This document shows positions 34,808 to 43,366 of a DNA stretch of 64,000 nucleotides, one piece after another. Made by a program: the position numbers and the translations under genes. Source of the stretch: Lachnoclostridium sp. (GTDB lineage: Bacteria; Bacteroidota; Bacteroidia; Bacteroidales; Muribaculaceae); NCBI GenBank assembly GCA_023667185.1, contig JAMPAP010000001.1, positions 317,740 through 381,739 on the forward strand. The letters are read 5' to 3'. The notes under the pieces are model-generated. The model saw nothing but the letters and a program-made list of their open reading frames with translations. It made no database searches and was not told where the DNA came from. Positions within the stretch are counted from its first letter, which is position 1. Every line of letters starts with the position of its first letter.

Positions 34808-35578
34808 TTACTTGCAGCACTCGGGGAGGTCGATAACCACCTCGGTTGCAGCGTTATGTGAAGCGTTGTAAGCGTTGAGCTCGGCGGCGAAGTCGGTGTT
34901 GTAGGCGCGTACGGTGAATACTACGGCCTGGATGATGAAGAGACCGATAACGATCGAAGTCCACCAGCAGCTGGTGGCCTTGAGGCGGGGGAGCCAGGTG
35001 TCATTGTCCCAGCCGATGGTCTGGAACATTGACCAGAAGCCGTGGTTCATGTGAAACCAGAGAGCCACGAAAGCGATAATGTAGACGATAGGAGTCCACC
35101 ACTGCGAGAATGCAAGGTAGATGAATACAGTTCCTGCGGCAGGATTTACTTCCTGACCGTCAACGGTATATTCGCAGCCGGTAAGCTCGCAGAGCTGCAT
35201 TTTTGCCCAGAACTGGATCAGGTGGACAACGAGGAATGCGAGTACGACGACGCCGAGTACAAGCATGTTTTGTGATGACCATTCTACACCTTTGGGGGTG
35301 GCGGTGACGGCGTAGCGGTCATTACCACGGGCTTTACGGTTCTGCACGGTAAGCCAGAGCGCGTAGATGATGTGGATGATGAAGAGCAGGGCAAGGCCGG
35401 CCGATGCGATCAGCGCATACCAGTTGGCGCCGAGAAACTCACACACTGCATTGTAGCCGTTGGGCCAGAGGAGTGCGACTCCGTTCATAAGGCAGTGAAA
35501 CGTGACAAAGAGGACAAGGCATATACCCGTAATGGCCATTACGAGCTTGCGTCCTACAGATGAGCATGTTAACCACAT
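34808..35578 (-). CDS. frdC: Succinate dehydrogenase/fumarate reductase cytochrome b subunit (b558 type)
   Basis: 256 aa, five membrane helices. Histidines that may bind the two haems appear in VTFHCLMNG, FIIHIIYALW, LVVHLIQFW and FHMNHGFWSMFQTIGW. The family is the single-chain cytochrome b558 of Bacteroidota and epsilonproteobacteria. First gene of the operon; the leader of about 85 bases follows the promoter at 35665-35695. Confidence 0.94.
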   Translation of the reverse strand: MWLTCSSVGRKLVMAITGICLVLFVTFHCLMNGVALLWPNGYNAVCEFLGANWYALIASAGLALLFIIHIIYALWLTVQNRKARGNDRYAVTATPKGVEWSSQNMLVLGVVVLAFLVVHLIQFWAKMQLCELTGCEYTVDGQEVNPAAGTVFIYLAFSQWWTPIVYIIAFVALWFHMNHGFWSMFQTIGWDNDTWLPRLKATSCWWTSIVIGLFIIQAVVFTVRAYNTDFAAELNAYNASHNAATEVVIDLPECCK

Positions 35579-35664
35579 AGTAGTTTCTTGAAAAATTTAG
35601 TTGAATATTGATTTGAATTATTTGCGAATCCTTTTTACCGGCAGGGGGGTGACCTGACCGGGTG

Positions 35665-35695
35665 CAAAGTTAGTGAGAATTAATGGTGTTGACAA
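35665..35695 (-). promoter_or_regulatory. Promoter of the succinate dehydrogenase/fumarate reductase operon
   Basis: On the minus strand TTGT (35695-35692), 19-base spacer, TAACTTTG (35672-35665). Confidence 0.65.
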
Positions 35696-35734
35696 CAATT
35701 AACGAAAAAATTCTTCAATTATCAGCATATTTTG

Positions 35735-35742
35735 TAAATTTG
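35735..35742 (+). promoter_or_regulatory. Promoter -7 element for meaB
   Basis: TAAATTTG, 25 bases before the ATG at 35767; no good -33 box seen. Confidence 0.5.
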
Positions 35743-35766
35743 CATTTGATTAAACGATTTTTCTTT

Positions 35767-36858
35767 ATGGAACATCCTGAAAACGATAGCCAATACCGCG
35801 GACTCACCGTCAACGACGGCGTGAAAGTGCAGCCGCCGGTAGTCAATCCATATCTTAAACCGCGCCGCCGAAAGCCGTTACCTTCGGTCAGCGATACGGT
35901 GGAGGGGATCCTCAAGGGGGATATCACGGTGCTTTCTCAGGCCGTAACGCTCATCGAGAGTCTCAACCCTGATCATCAGCGTATAGCCCAGGAGGTGATT
36001 GAGAAGTGCCTTCCCTACTCGGGGAAGTCACGCCGCATAGGCATCACCGGTGTGCCCGGAGCGGGGAAGTCGACCTCGATTGATGTATTCGGCCTGCATG
36101 TGCTGAAGGGGGGCGGACGCCTTGCCGTGCTTGCCATCGACCCCTCAAGCGAGCGCACAAAGGGCTCGATCCTCGGCGACAAAACCCGTATGGAGAAGCT
36201 GGCCGTACATCCTGACGCTTTCATCCGCCCCAGCCCCTCGGCCGGCTCGCTCGGAGGCGTGGCCCGCAAGACCAGGGAGACTATCGTGCTTTGCGAGGCT
36301 GCCGGATTTGATAATATATTTGTGGAGACCGTAGGCGTGGGACAGAGCGAGATCGCCGTGCATTCGATGGTGGATTTCTTCCTGCTTATCCAGCTTGCCG
36401 GCACCGGCGACGAGCTCCAGGGCATCAAGCGCGGCATCATGGAGATGGCCGATGGTATTGTGATCAACAAGGCCGACGGCGACAACATCGACCGTGCCCG
36501 CCTGGCTCAGGCTCAGTTCCGCAGCGCGCTTCACCTTTTCCCGCCCACCACTTCAGGGTGGATGCCCGAGGTGTTGACCTATTCGGGCTATTATGAATTA
36601 GGTGTACCCGAGGTGTGGGATATGATCGACCGCTACTTCGCTTTTGCAAAGGAGAACGGATACTTCGAGCGCCGACGCCGCGAGCAGGCACGCTACTGGA
36701 TGTACGAGACCATCAATGAGCGTCTGCGCAACAATTTCTACAGCAACCCCGTAGTGGAGCAGATGCTTGTCGAGAAGGAGGAGCGTGTGCTTGCCAACCG
36801 GCAGAGCTCATTTACTGCGGCCGGCGATGTGCTCGATGCCTATTTCAAAAGTATTTAG
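35767..36858 (+). CDS. meaB: Methylmalonyl-CoA mutase-associated GTPase MeaB
   Basis: 363 aa from ATG 35767. G-protein motifs: Walker A GVPGAGKST, the switch/metal segment DPSSERTKGSILGDKTRM, the ETVGVGQSE region and NKADGDN. MeaB loads and protects the adenosylcobalamin-dependent methylmalonyl-CoA mutase, used for propionate/succinate interconversion. The mutase genes are not in this window. It ends four bases from the convergent antiporter gene. Confidence 0.95.
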   Translation: MEHPENDSQYRGLTVNDGVKVQPPVVNPYLKPRRRKPLPSVSDTVEGILKGDITVLSQAVTLIESLNPDHQRIAQEVIEKCLPYSGKSRRIGITGVPGAGKSTSIDVFGLHVLKGGGRLAVLAIDPSSERTKGSILGDKTRMEKLAVHPDAFIRPSPSAGSLGGVARKTRETIVLCEAAGFDNIFVETVGVGQSEIAVHSMVDFFLLIQLAGTGDELQGIKRGIMEMADGIVINKADGDNIDRARLAQAQFRSALHLFPPTTSGWMPEVLTYSGYYELGVPEVWDMIDRYFAFAKENGYFERRRREQARYWMYETINERLRNNFYSNPVVEQMLVEKEERVLANRQSSFTAAGDVLDAYFKSI

Positions 36859-36862
36859 TAAC

Positions 36863-39076
36863 TTAGCGAAGTTTGGCGATAGCATTGACGTCGCCGACAA
36901 GCCATATCACGTCGCCCGGCTCAAATGTGAGTTCGGGCGTCGGTCGCATATACTCCTCGCCGCGGAGCACTGACACTATCAGCGCCTTGTAACGCTCACG
37001 GAAGTCGCTCGCAGCCACAGTCTTTCCGTTGACGGGTGAATCATCTGAGAGGCGGATGCTTGTCAGGCGCACATCGGGTGAAGCGGCCGTGGTATCGTCC
37101 TGTATGTCACGCTCCATCACCGGAAGGAGGTTCTGAATCTGGGTGTCGGTACCTATCACGCCGAGGATATCGCCGGGGAAGATGCGGCTGTCAGCATCAG
37201 GCAGGAGTATGGTCTTGCTACCTCGCTGGATGCTGACCACTGACACACCGTAGTGTGACGGCAGGCGGGAGTTTTTGAGCTGCTCGCCTACGAAGGGGCA
37301 GTCAGGCCCCACGGTCATGTAGGCTAAGTGGAGGTCAGAGACAACATTGTTGTTCCTGCCCGATCGGCGCAGCTCGCGCTCGTTGAGGTTGTTGAGAAAT
37401 TTCGACTCGATATGCCGCATGCGGGTGCGCACCCTCTTGGAGTAGCTGAATATCAGTATCAGGAACAGGGCAAGGCCGATGGTCCAGCCCACGGTCATGG
37501 AGTAAATGCTCGAGAGGAAATATACGATTATGGTCAGGGCTATCAGCAGACGGAAGATGGTCATGATGATCAGCGGCACGTCAAAGCGGGCGTTGGCGGC
37601 CACGAGGCGGTCACGCTCGGTCTTCTTCGAGGCCGGATAGGTCAGAGCCATCAGGAAGGGGGCCATGACTATGAGGGCTATCACCGTAGTGGCGAGCTTA
37701 CCCCAGCCGTCGATGAGATTGGTCATTATCGGCAGGAGGAAGTGGATGGAGAGTATAGTTATGGCTATCAGGATGATGGAGTAGAGCATCACGCGCCATA
37801 GGTAGCGTTTCAGCAGCGACTGCCACAGCTGGCGGGTAGCATCTTCGTTGGAGGCATTGTCAGAGTAACGGTCGATCAGGAAGTTAAGGCGCGAGGGCAG
37901 ATGGCGCACCACAAATTTATATGCCGGGTCGGCCATACGGATGAAGTAGGGGGTGGTGAATGTGGTAATCACTGACACGGCCACCACGATGGGGTAAATC
38001 GTGGGCTCGAGCACTCCGAGCGACATACCGAGCGAGGCGATGATAAATGCAAATTCTCCTATCTGCGTCAGCGAGAAGCCGCTCTCGATGGCCACGCGGA
38101 GGGTCTGCCCGGTAAGGAGCATACCGAATGTGCCGAAGAAAATCATGCCTACGATCACCACGGCGGACAGCAGCAGGATCGGGCCGATGTACTCTATTAT
38201 TATATGTGGGTTGACCATCATGCCGACGGAGATGAAGAACACCGAGCCAAACAGATCTTTGACCGAAACGGTAACCTTCTCGATGCGCTCGGCAAAGCTT
38301 GTGCCCGCAAGTATCGAGCCCATCACGAAGGCGCCCAGGGCGAGCGAGAAGCCGCAAGCCACGGAGAATACTGCCATGCCGAGGCAGAGCCCCATCGATA
38401 CTATCAGCAGGGTCTCATTGTTAAGAAACCGGCGCTGGGAGTTGAGAAACGACGGGAGGATGAATACGCCTACCGTAAACCATATCACAAGGAAGAATAC
38501 GAGCTTGCCTATGGACAGAAGCATCTCCGAGCCCTCAACGGAGTTGTTGATGGCTATTGATGAGAGGATTACCATCATCACTACAGCAAAGAGATCCTCG
38601 ACTATCAGCACAGCGAATACCAGCGAGGCAAATTTCTGATGCTGGAGGTTCATGTCATTGAAGGCCTTGATGATAATGGTGGTCGACGACATTGAGAGCA
38701 TACCGCCCAGGAAGAGGCAGTTGATCGTGGAGAATCCCAAGAAATGACCTACGGCCACGCCTGCACCCATCATGCCGCTGACTATGAACAGTGCGGTCAC
38801 AACGGCTGATCCTCCGGCGTTTATGAGCTTCTTGAACGAAAATTCAAGGCCGAGCGAGAAGAGAAGGACTATGATACCTATCTGCGCCCAGAAGTCGATA
38901 TTCGCTTCAGTGGTCACTGACGGGAGATACTCGAAGTTAGGGCTTGCCAGGAAGCCGGCTACGATATATCCGAGCACCACAGGTTGTTTCAACCACTTGA
39001 ACAGCAGCGTTGCACACCCGCCGAGTATCAGTATGAAGGCGAGGTCACTGATGAGTCCGTTGATATCAAATGTCAT
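36863..39076 (-). CDS. CPA2-family cation:proton antiporter with tandem TrkA-C domains
   Basis: 737 aa. An N-terminal Na+/H+-exchanger domain of about 12 helices (1-400) contains LLFSLGLEFSFKKL and MLSMSSTTIIIKAFND, typical of KefB/YbaL relatives. A hydrophobic linker (about 425-555) with further helices follows. Two TrkA-C-like ligand domains close the protein: about 590-655 (CPFVGEQLKNSRLPSHYG...PGDILGVIG) and about 668-737 (SPVNGKTVAASDFRERY...PGDVIWLVG). No TrkA-N nucleotide domain is visible. Likely exports K+ or Na+ in exchange for protons. Confidence 0.88.
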   Translation of the reverse strand: MTFDINGLISDLAFILILGGCATLLFKWLKQPVVLGYIVAGFLASPNFEYLPSVTTEANIDFWAQIGIIVLLFSLGLEFSFKKLINAGGSAVVTALFIVSGMMGAGVAVGHFLGFSTINCLFLGGMLSMSSTTIIIKAFNDMNLQHQKFASLVFAVLIVEDLFAVVMMVILSSIAINNSVEGSEMLLSIGKLVFFLVIWFTVGVFILPSFLNSQRRFLNNETLLIVSMGLCLGMAVFSVACGFSLALGAFVMGSILAGTSFAERIEKVTVSVKDLFGSVFFISVGMMVNPHIIIEYIGPILLLSAVVIVGMIFFGTFGMLLTGQTLRVAIESGFSLTQIGEFAFIIASLGMSLGVLEPTIYPIVVAVSVITTFTTPYFIRMADPAYKFVVRHLPSRLNFLIDRYSDNASNEDATRQLWQSLLKRYLWRVMLYSIILIAITILSIHFLLPIMTNLIDGWGKLATTVIALIVMAPFLMALTYPASKKTERDRLVAANARFDVPLIIMTIFRLLIALTIIVYFLSSIYSMTVGWTIGLALFLILIFSYSKRVRTRMRHIESKFLNNLNERELRRSGRNNNVVSDLHLAYMTVGPDCPFVGEQLKNSRLPSHYGVSVVSIQRGSKTILLPDADSRIFPGDILGVIGTDTQIQNLLPVMERDIQDDTTAASPDVRLTSIRLSDDSPVNGKTVAASDFRERYKALIVSVLRGEEYMRPTPELTFEPGDVIWLVGDVNAIAKLR

Positions 39077-39078
39077 GA

Positions 39079-39798
39079 TTATGAGAGGTCTGCCTGGTTA
39101 GATAGGGAGATGGAAATGGGGTCGTTGATGCGGCTCATGCGGTCAAAGACTTCGAGGAAGTCAAAGCGCTCGTCTACGAGTATCAGGAAGTTGAGACGGG
39201 TGAAATCAGCCTCATACTCGTAGTCTACATACACCCGTGAGAGGTGTATATCATATTCCTCGAGCACCTTGCGGTAATCATCGATGGAGCGGATTATTCC
39301 CTTGACTTTCATGCGGATAGTGCGGGCTTCCTTGCCTATGCGGATATGGTATTCGATAAGCTCGAGCAGGGTGAGCACAGCCAGTACGGCCAGCGTGGCG
39401 GCAATCGCCACAATGTACATTCCCACACCTACTGCCATGCCTATCGTGGCCACAATCCATATTCCGGCCGCCGTGGTCAGACCTCTTACCGAGCCTTTCA
39501 TCTGGATAATGGCTCCGGCGCCGAGAAAACCGATGCCGGTGATCACCTGGGCGGCGATACGGCCGGGGTCGCCGTTTTTGAGGCCGAGGTATTCCTGCGG
39601 AACGTAGATTGACAGTATCATGGCCAGGCAAGCGCCCATCGAGATGAGGGCGAATGTGCGCAGGCCGGCTATCTGCCCCTTGCGCTTGCGCTCAAGGCCG
39701 ATGGCACTGCCGAGAATCAGAGCCACCACAAGGCGGAATATCGCGTTGGCGGTGGTGAGCTCTACGGCGTTGATAGAGTCAAGGAAGTTCTGCCACAT
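39079..39798 (-). CDS. MgtC/SapB family membrane protein
   Basis: 239 aa. Four to five N-terminal helices with the MgtC motifs ALILGSAIGLERKRKGQIAGLRT (about 27-49), GFLGAGAIIQMKGSVRGLTTAAGIW (about 92-116), then a C-terminal ACT-like domain (about 160-239). Members affect Mg2+ homeostasis, ATP synthase or membrane potential. Its stop-to-start distance to the antiporter gene is two bases, so the two are likely co-expressed. Confidence 0.9.
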   Translation of the reverse strand: MWQNFLDSINAVELTTANAIFRLVVALILGSAIGLERKRKGQIAGLRTFALISMGACLAMILSIYVPQEYLGLKNGDPGRIAAQVITGIGFLGAGAIIQMKGSVRGLTTAAGIWIVATIGMAVGVGMYIVAIAATLAVLAVLTLLELIEYHIRIGKEARTIRMKVKGIIRSIDDYRKVLEEYDIHLSRVYVDYEYEADFTRLNFLILVDERFDFLEVFDRMSRINDPISISLSNQADLS

Positions 39799-39808
39799 GG
39801 TGAGGGGT

Positions 39809-40714
39809 TTATTTTTTCATCGTGAAGTGGCGGGAAGTCAGGCGGTAGCCGTCAGTGAAGAGCTCTACCGTGTAGTCGCCGGGGTTGAGTGTGGTGTTGA
39901 CATCCCAGTAGATAGTGATACCGGAGATCTCGTCGCCGGAATATTCGATCGACTTGCGGGCCGTGGCCGGGAGCGAGCGTCCTTCGAAGTCAAACGAGGT
40001 GCCACCGCCCAGGAGCTGTCCTTCAGGATTGGTCAGACGCAGATAGATGGTCTTGGTGCCTACAGGGGTGGAATTGTTCTGCGGGATAGTGAAGGTAACC
40101 ATGAGCTGCTTGGCCTTGGTGATATTTTTCTCAGTCTTGCCGTTCTTCTTCAGGGCTGTCAGCGATACGCCGGTGACGTTAAGCTTCTCTGCCAAGGTCA
40201 TACGCTCGTTGAGGTGCTCGTTTTGCGACGACACTTCTTTGACACGTGACGATAGCTGGCGGTTCTCGTTCTTGATCTCGGTGTTTTCGGCGCGAAGTGC
40301 ACCATTCTCCTTGTTGAGCGAGTCCACCTGAGCGATATAGTGGCGCAAGAGCCCCTTAAGTGTACCTATCTCATCCTGCAACTTCTTGATACGCTTGCGG
40401 TTTTTGGTCTTCTCGTTATTGAGCTCCTGGATAAGCTGCTCCACTTTAGCCTTGGCGGCGGTGTATTTGGCCAGGATAGTATCGTTGGCAAGGCGTGTGG
40501 CCTGATCCTCATATTGCTGAAATTCAGCGTTGATGGCGTCAAACTCGTTGGTCAGCTGCAGCTGCTCGTTGGTCAGCTGGAGCTCCTCGTTGCGGAGATT
40601 AGCCTCCTCGACCTGCCCCTTGAGGCTTGTCACCTGAAACACACTGAAAATTACGGCACCGAGCAGAAGCACGGCAAGGACCACTACAGTCCACATTAAC
40701 GGTTTATTTTTCAT
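39809..40714 (-). CDS. Membrane-anchored coiled-coil protein of unknown function
   Basis: 301 aa. One membrane helix (about 7-28), then a long coiled coil (about 30-175) with heptads such as EELQLTNEQLQLTNEFDAI and repeated Glu/Asn/Gln/Leu, then a beta domain (about 195-301, ending YRLTSRHFTMKK). Similar proteins in Bacteroidales are often labelled chromosome-partition-like only because of the coiled coil. A TATTTTTG -7 element lies at 40745-40738 on the minus strand. It precedes the mgtC-like gene by ten bases. Confidence 0.75.
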   Translation of the reverse strand: MKNKPLMWTVVVLAVLLLGAVIFSVFQVTSLKGQVEEANLRNEELQLTNEQLQLTNEFDAINAEFQQYEDQATRLANDTILAKYTAAKAKVEQLIQELNNEKTKNRKRIKKLQDEIGTLKGLLRHYIAQVDSLNKENGALRAENTEIKNENRQLSSRVKEVSSQNEHLNERMTLAEKLNVTGVSLTALKKNGKTEKNITKAKQLMVTFTIPQNNSTPVGTKTIYLRLTNPEGQLLGGGTSFDFEGRSLPATARKSIEYSGDEISGITIYWDVNTTLNPGDYTVELFTDGYRLTSRHFTMKK

Positions 40715-40758
40715 ATCGCGAAAATTCTATGATTCTGCAAAAATAACAATTTTTTCCG

Positions 40759-41505
40759 TCACTTTAGCAATTGGAGCGCATTTTCAAGGTCAGCGGGAGT
40801 GTCAATGCCTATCGTGGGGGATGAGGTGGGGGCTGTGGCGATACGATAGCCGTTCTGGAGCCAGCGGAGCTGCTCGAGCGACTCGGCGATTTCGAGCGGC
40901 GACCGCTCAAGGCGGGTGATCTCCTGAAGCGTCTCGGCAGCGTAGGCATACAGCCCTACATGGGTGTAATATTGATGATGGCTGGGCCAATCTGCCTTGT
41001 CGACACCGCGGAGGTAGGGAATCACAGAGCGTGAGAAGTAGAGGGCGAAGCCCTTGTCGTCGATGACCACCTTCGGGGTGTTGGGGTCGTCGAGCTCACT
41101 GAAGCTGCGCGTGCCGTCAAAGGGGCGGACGATCGTGGCAAGACGTGTGGCGGGGTCACGCCGGAATATGTCGATAATGCTTTCGAGCTGGTCGCGGGAG
41201 ATAAACGGCTCGTCACCCTGGACATTGATCACCACATCGGCATCACAGTGGAGGTTGCGGTAGGCCTCGGCGATGCGGTCAGTGCCGCTTTTATGGTCAG
41301 CCGAGGTCATCACCACCTTGCCGCCGAATGCTTTGACGGCATTGGCGATGCGGTCATCGTCAGTACACACGGCTACATCGTCAATCACTTGAGCCACTCG
41401 CTCATACACACGCTCTATCATCGGCTTCCCTTTCATCATAGCCAGCGGTTTGCCCGGGAAACGGGTGGAAGCGTAACGCGCCGGTATAAGTGCTATAAAT
41501 TTCAT
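40759..41505 (-). CDS. kdsB: 3-deoxy-manno-octulosonate cytidylyltransferase
   Basis: 248 aa, family size. Starts FIALIPARYASTRFPGKPLAMMKGKPMI, the nucleotide-binding loop, and continues with VAVCTDDDRIANAV, DVVINVQGDEPFI (metal/CTP site) and HVGLYAYAAETL. Activates Kdo as CMP-Kdo for lipopolysaccharide core synthesis. The upstream leader consists entirely of heptad repeats. Confidence 0.96.
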   Translation of the reverse strand: MKFIALIPARYASTRFPGKPLAMMKGKPMIERVYERVAQVIDDVAVCTDDDRIANAVKAFGGKVVMTSADHKSGTDRIAEAYRNLHCDADVVINVQGDEPFISRDQLESIIDIFRRDPATRLATIVRPFDGTRSFSELDDPNTPKVVIDDKGFALYFSRSVIPYLRGVDKADWPSHHQYYTHVGLYAYAAETLQEITRLERSPLEIAESLEQLRWLQNGYRIATAPTSSPTIGIDTPADLENALQLLK

Positions 41506-41513
41506 ATCTTACT

Positions 41514-41606
41514 TTTTAGTTGTTAGTTGTTAGTTGTTAGTTTTTAGTTTCTAGTTTTTAGTTTTTAGTTGTTGGTTATTAGTTGTTGGTTCTTGGTTTT
41601 TAGATA
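41514..41606. repeat. Heptanucleotide array, copy 4
   Basis: TAGTTGT/TAGTTTT/TAGTTTC units on the plus strand, becoming degenerate (TGGTTAT, TGGTTCT) toward 41606. The degenerate part is coding: it forms the last dozen codons of the four-helix-bundle gene. Confidence 0.85.
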
Positions 41607-41951
41607 AGTGATTAGGGAATTAATCATTTTACTTATTTCTACAACGAGTAGTTTCGATGTTTCTATGTCATTAAGCGTTATCAGATTCAGTCGTTTACAT
41701 ATTTCTAATTGTGTTTCTACTTCATGATGAGATCCTCTGGCGATTGAAAGAAAATGCACAAATTCCTTTGAAGATTCGCGTCCATGTCCTTCAGCAATGT
41801 TGGAAGGAATAGACACAACAGATCTTCTTAGTTGATCTGAAAGAGCGTACATTTCCTCTTTTGGTAACAATTTGACAAGACGATAGATCTCAATAGTTAA
41901 ATCCATAGCCTTTTGCCATATTATTAATTCTTTATAATCGCTCGTCCTCAC
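41565..41951 (-). CDS. Four-helix-bundle protein (S23/TIGR02436 family)
   Basis: 128 aa, starting with GTG at 41951. Family motifs: ELIIWQKAMDLTIEIYRLVK (about 8-27), LSDQLRRSVVSIPSNIAEGHGR (about 38-58), FLSIARGSHHEVETQLEIC (about 68-86). Members occur as insertions in 23S rRNA genes and as free genes; the Avd accessory protein of diversity-generating retroelements has the same fold, but no reverse transcriptase is seen here. The start codon sits at the border of one heptad array and the C-terminal KTKNQQLITNN is encoded by another. Confidence 0.85.
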   Translation of the reverse strand: MRTSDYKELIIWQKAMDLTIEIYRLVKLLPKEEMYALSDQLRRSVVSIPSNIAEGHGRESSKEFVHFLSIARGSHHEVETQLEICKRLNLITLNDIETSKLLVVEISKMINSLITYLKTKNQQLITNN

Positions 41952-42006
41952 AACTAAAAACTAAAAACTAAAAACTAAAAACTAAAAACTAAAAACTAAA
42001 AACTAA
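41949..42006. repeat. Heptanucleotide array, copy 5 (inverted relative to copy 4)
   Basis: Almost perfect tandem ACTAAAA units on the plus strand, reaching the end of the NfeD-protease coding region. Confidence 0.88.
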
Positions 42007-43366
42007 CCACATAAATCTGAGCATTTTCGTATTTGGTTACTTTGACCTTGTCGCCGGCATTGATAAATCCCATCACAGCCACGGCGTCGAGCAATTCATC
42101 GCCAATCCTGACTTTTCCGGCGGGGCGCATATCGGTCACTGCCACACCCTCCTTGCCGACATAGCGCGCCGGAGTCATGTCTACGCCGATGTATCCATCC
42201 TTTACCTGCTGGGTCAGAAGAAGTTCGGAGTGGCGGCGCACCCACTTCGGCCCGTGCGACGAGGTGAGATACCATATCGCGCCTATAGCCAGGATTACGC
42301 CTGACAGGAATATGATTATCGTTGACCATAAAGCACTCGTATCGACATATCCGAGCGAGAAGGTGAAGTGCTCGAGTAGTCCGATTATCAAGGCGGCGCA
42401 GATGCAGCATATACCCGTGATACCCGTCACGCCGAAGCCCGGAATCACAAACAGCTCTATGACTATCAGTATCAATCCTGCGATGAAGAGCAGCACAAGC
42501 CAACTGCTGGCGATGCCGGTAAGATACAGCGGCAGGAAGTAGAGCACAGCGGCCACTATGGCTACGGCCGAGGGGAAACCTACGCCGGGCGACTGCATCT
42601 CCATATACAACCCGCCGAGTATCAGCATAATGAGTATCGCCTGAATACCGGGCGAGGTGAAGAAGCCGATGAGGTGGTCAACCCACGTCGGCTCATAACG
42701 CGATATTTTGTACTGCTTGATGTCAAGCTTGTTCAGGACATCGTCAAGTGATTCGGCCTTGTCCTCGGCGTAGTTCCAGTGGATAGCTTCGTCGGCTGAG
42801 AAGGTGAGAACACGGGTGGAGTCTACAAGCCCAGGCACGATGACGCGGGTGTCAACCATCGCCTCGGCTATCAGCGGGTCGCGGCGCCAGGTCAGCACCG
42901 AGTCGGCATTGAGCACCTTGCCATGGTGCTCGGCCGTGGAGCGCATCATGGCTCTCATGTATGACTGATATTTGTCGGGCATGGCGGCTCCGTCAGCCCC
43001 GTTTACCACCGTCACGGCTCCCATAGTCGCGCCCGGGCGCATGAACACCGTGTCGCAGGCAAGGGCTATCAGCGCACCGGCCGATGCGGCATTGTTGTCA
43101 ACAAACGCCACCACCGGGCGGGGATAGTTGAGCAGGGCGGTGCGTATCGAGTCAGCATGCTCCACTGATCCGCCGTATGTGTTGAGGTGAACCACCACTA
43201 TGTCAGAGCCTTGCTCCGTGGCCTCATTGAGGGCCTCGCGGGTGTAGCGCCATGTGGTTGAGCCTATCTCATCGTCAAGATTGAGCACATATACGGCCGC
43301 AGGCGTGGCAGCGTGTACCAGCACGGCGGTCATAATCAAGGTGATGAGGGAGAAAATCTGTTTCAT
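41996..43366 (-). CDS. NfeD-type membrane serine protease (ClpP-class)
   Basis: 456 aa with a signal peptide (about 1-19). The protease domain has LNTYGGSVEHADSIRTAL (about 62-79) and the serine site NNAASAGALIALACD (about 93-107). A cluster of membrane helices follows (about 232-350), then a C-terminal OB-fold (about 385-456: GYIGVDMTPARYVGKEGVAVTD...VGDELLDAVA). Such proteins act with stomatin-like partners in membrane quality control; no stomatin gene is adjacent. Its start overlaps the UPF0104 stop by one base. The last few codons run into the heptad array. Confidence 0.9.
   Translation of the reverse strand: MKQIFSLITLIMTAVLVHAATPAAVYVLNLDDEIGSTTWRYTREALNEATEQGSDIVVVHLNTYGGSVEHADSIRTALLNYPRPVVAFVDNNAASAGALIALACDTVFMRPGATMGAVTVVNGADGAAMPDKYQSYMRAMMRSTAEHHGKVLNADSVLTWRRDPLIAEAMVDTRVIVPGLVDSTRVLTFSADEAIHWNYAEDKAESLDDVLNKLDIKQYKISRYEPTWVDHLIGFFTSPGIQAILIMLILGGLYMEMQSPGVGFPSAVAIVAAVLYFLPLYLTGIASSWLVLLFIAGLILIVIELFVIPGFGVTGITGICCICAALIIGLLEHFTFSLGYVDTSALWSTIIIFLSGVILAIGAIWYLTSSHGPKWVRRHSELLLTQQVKDGYIGVDMTPARYVGKEGVAVTDMRPAGKVRIGDELLDAVAVMGFINAGDKVKVTKYENAQIYVVSF

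Noticed and set aside
41565..41951. Diversity-generating retroelement accessory gene (avd)
   Set aside because: The fold family is similar, but no reverse transcriptase, template repeat or variable repeat is visible in the window.
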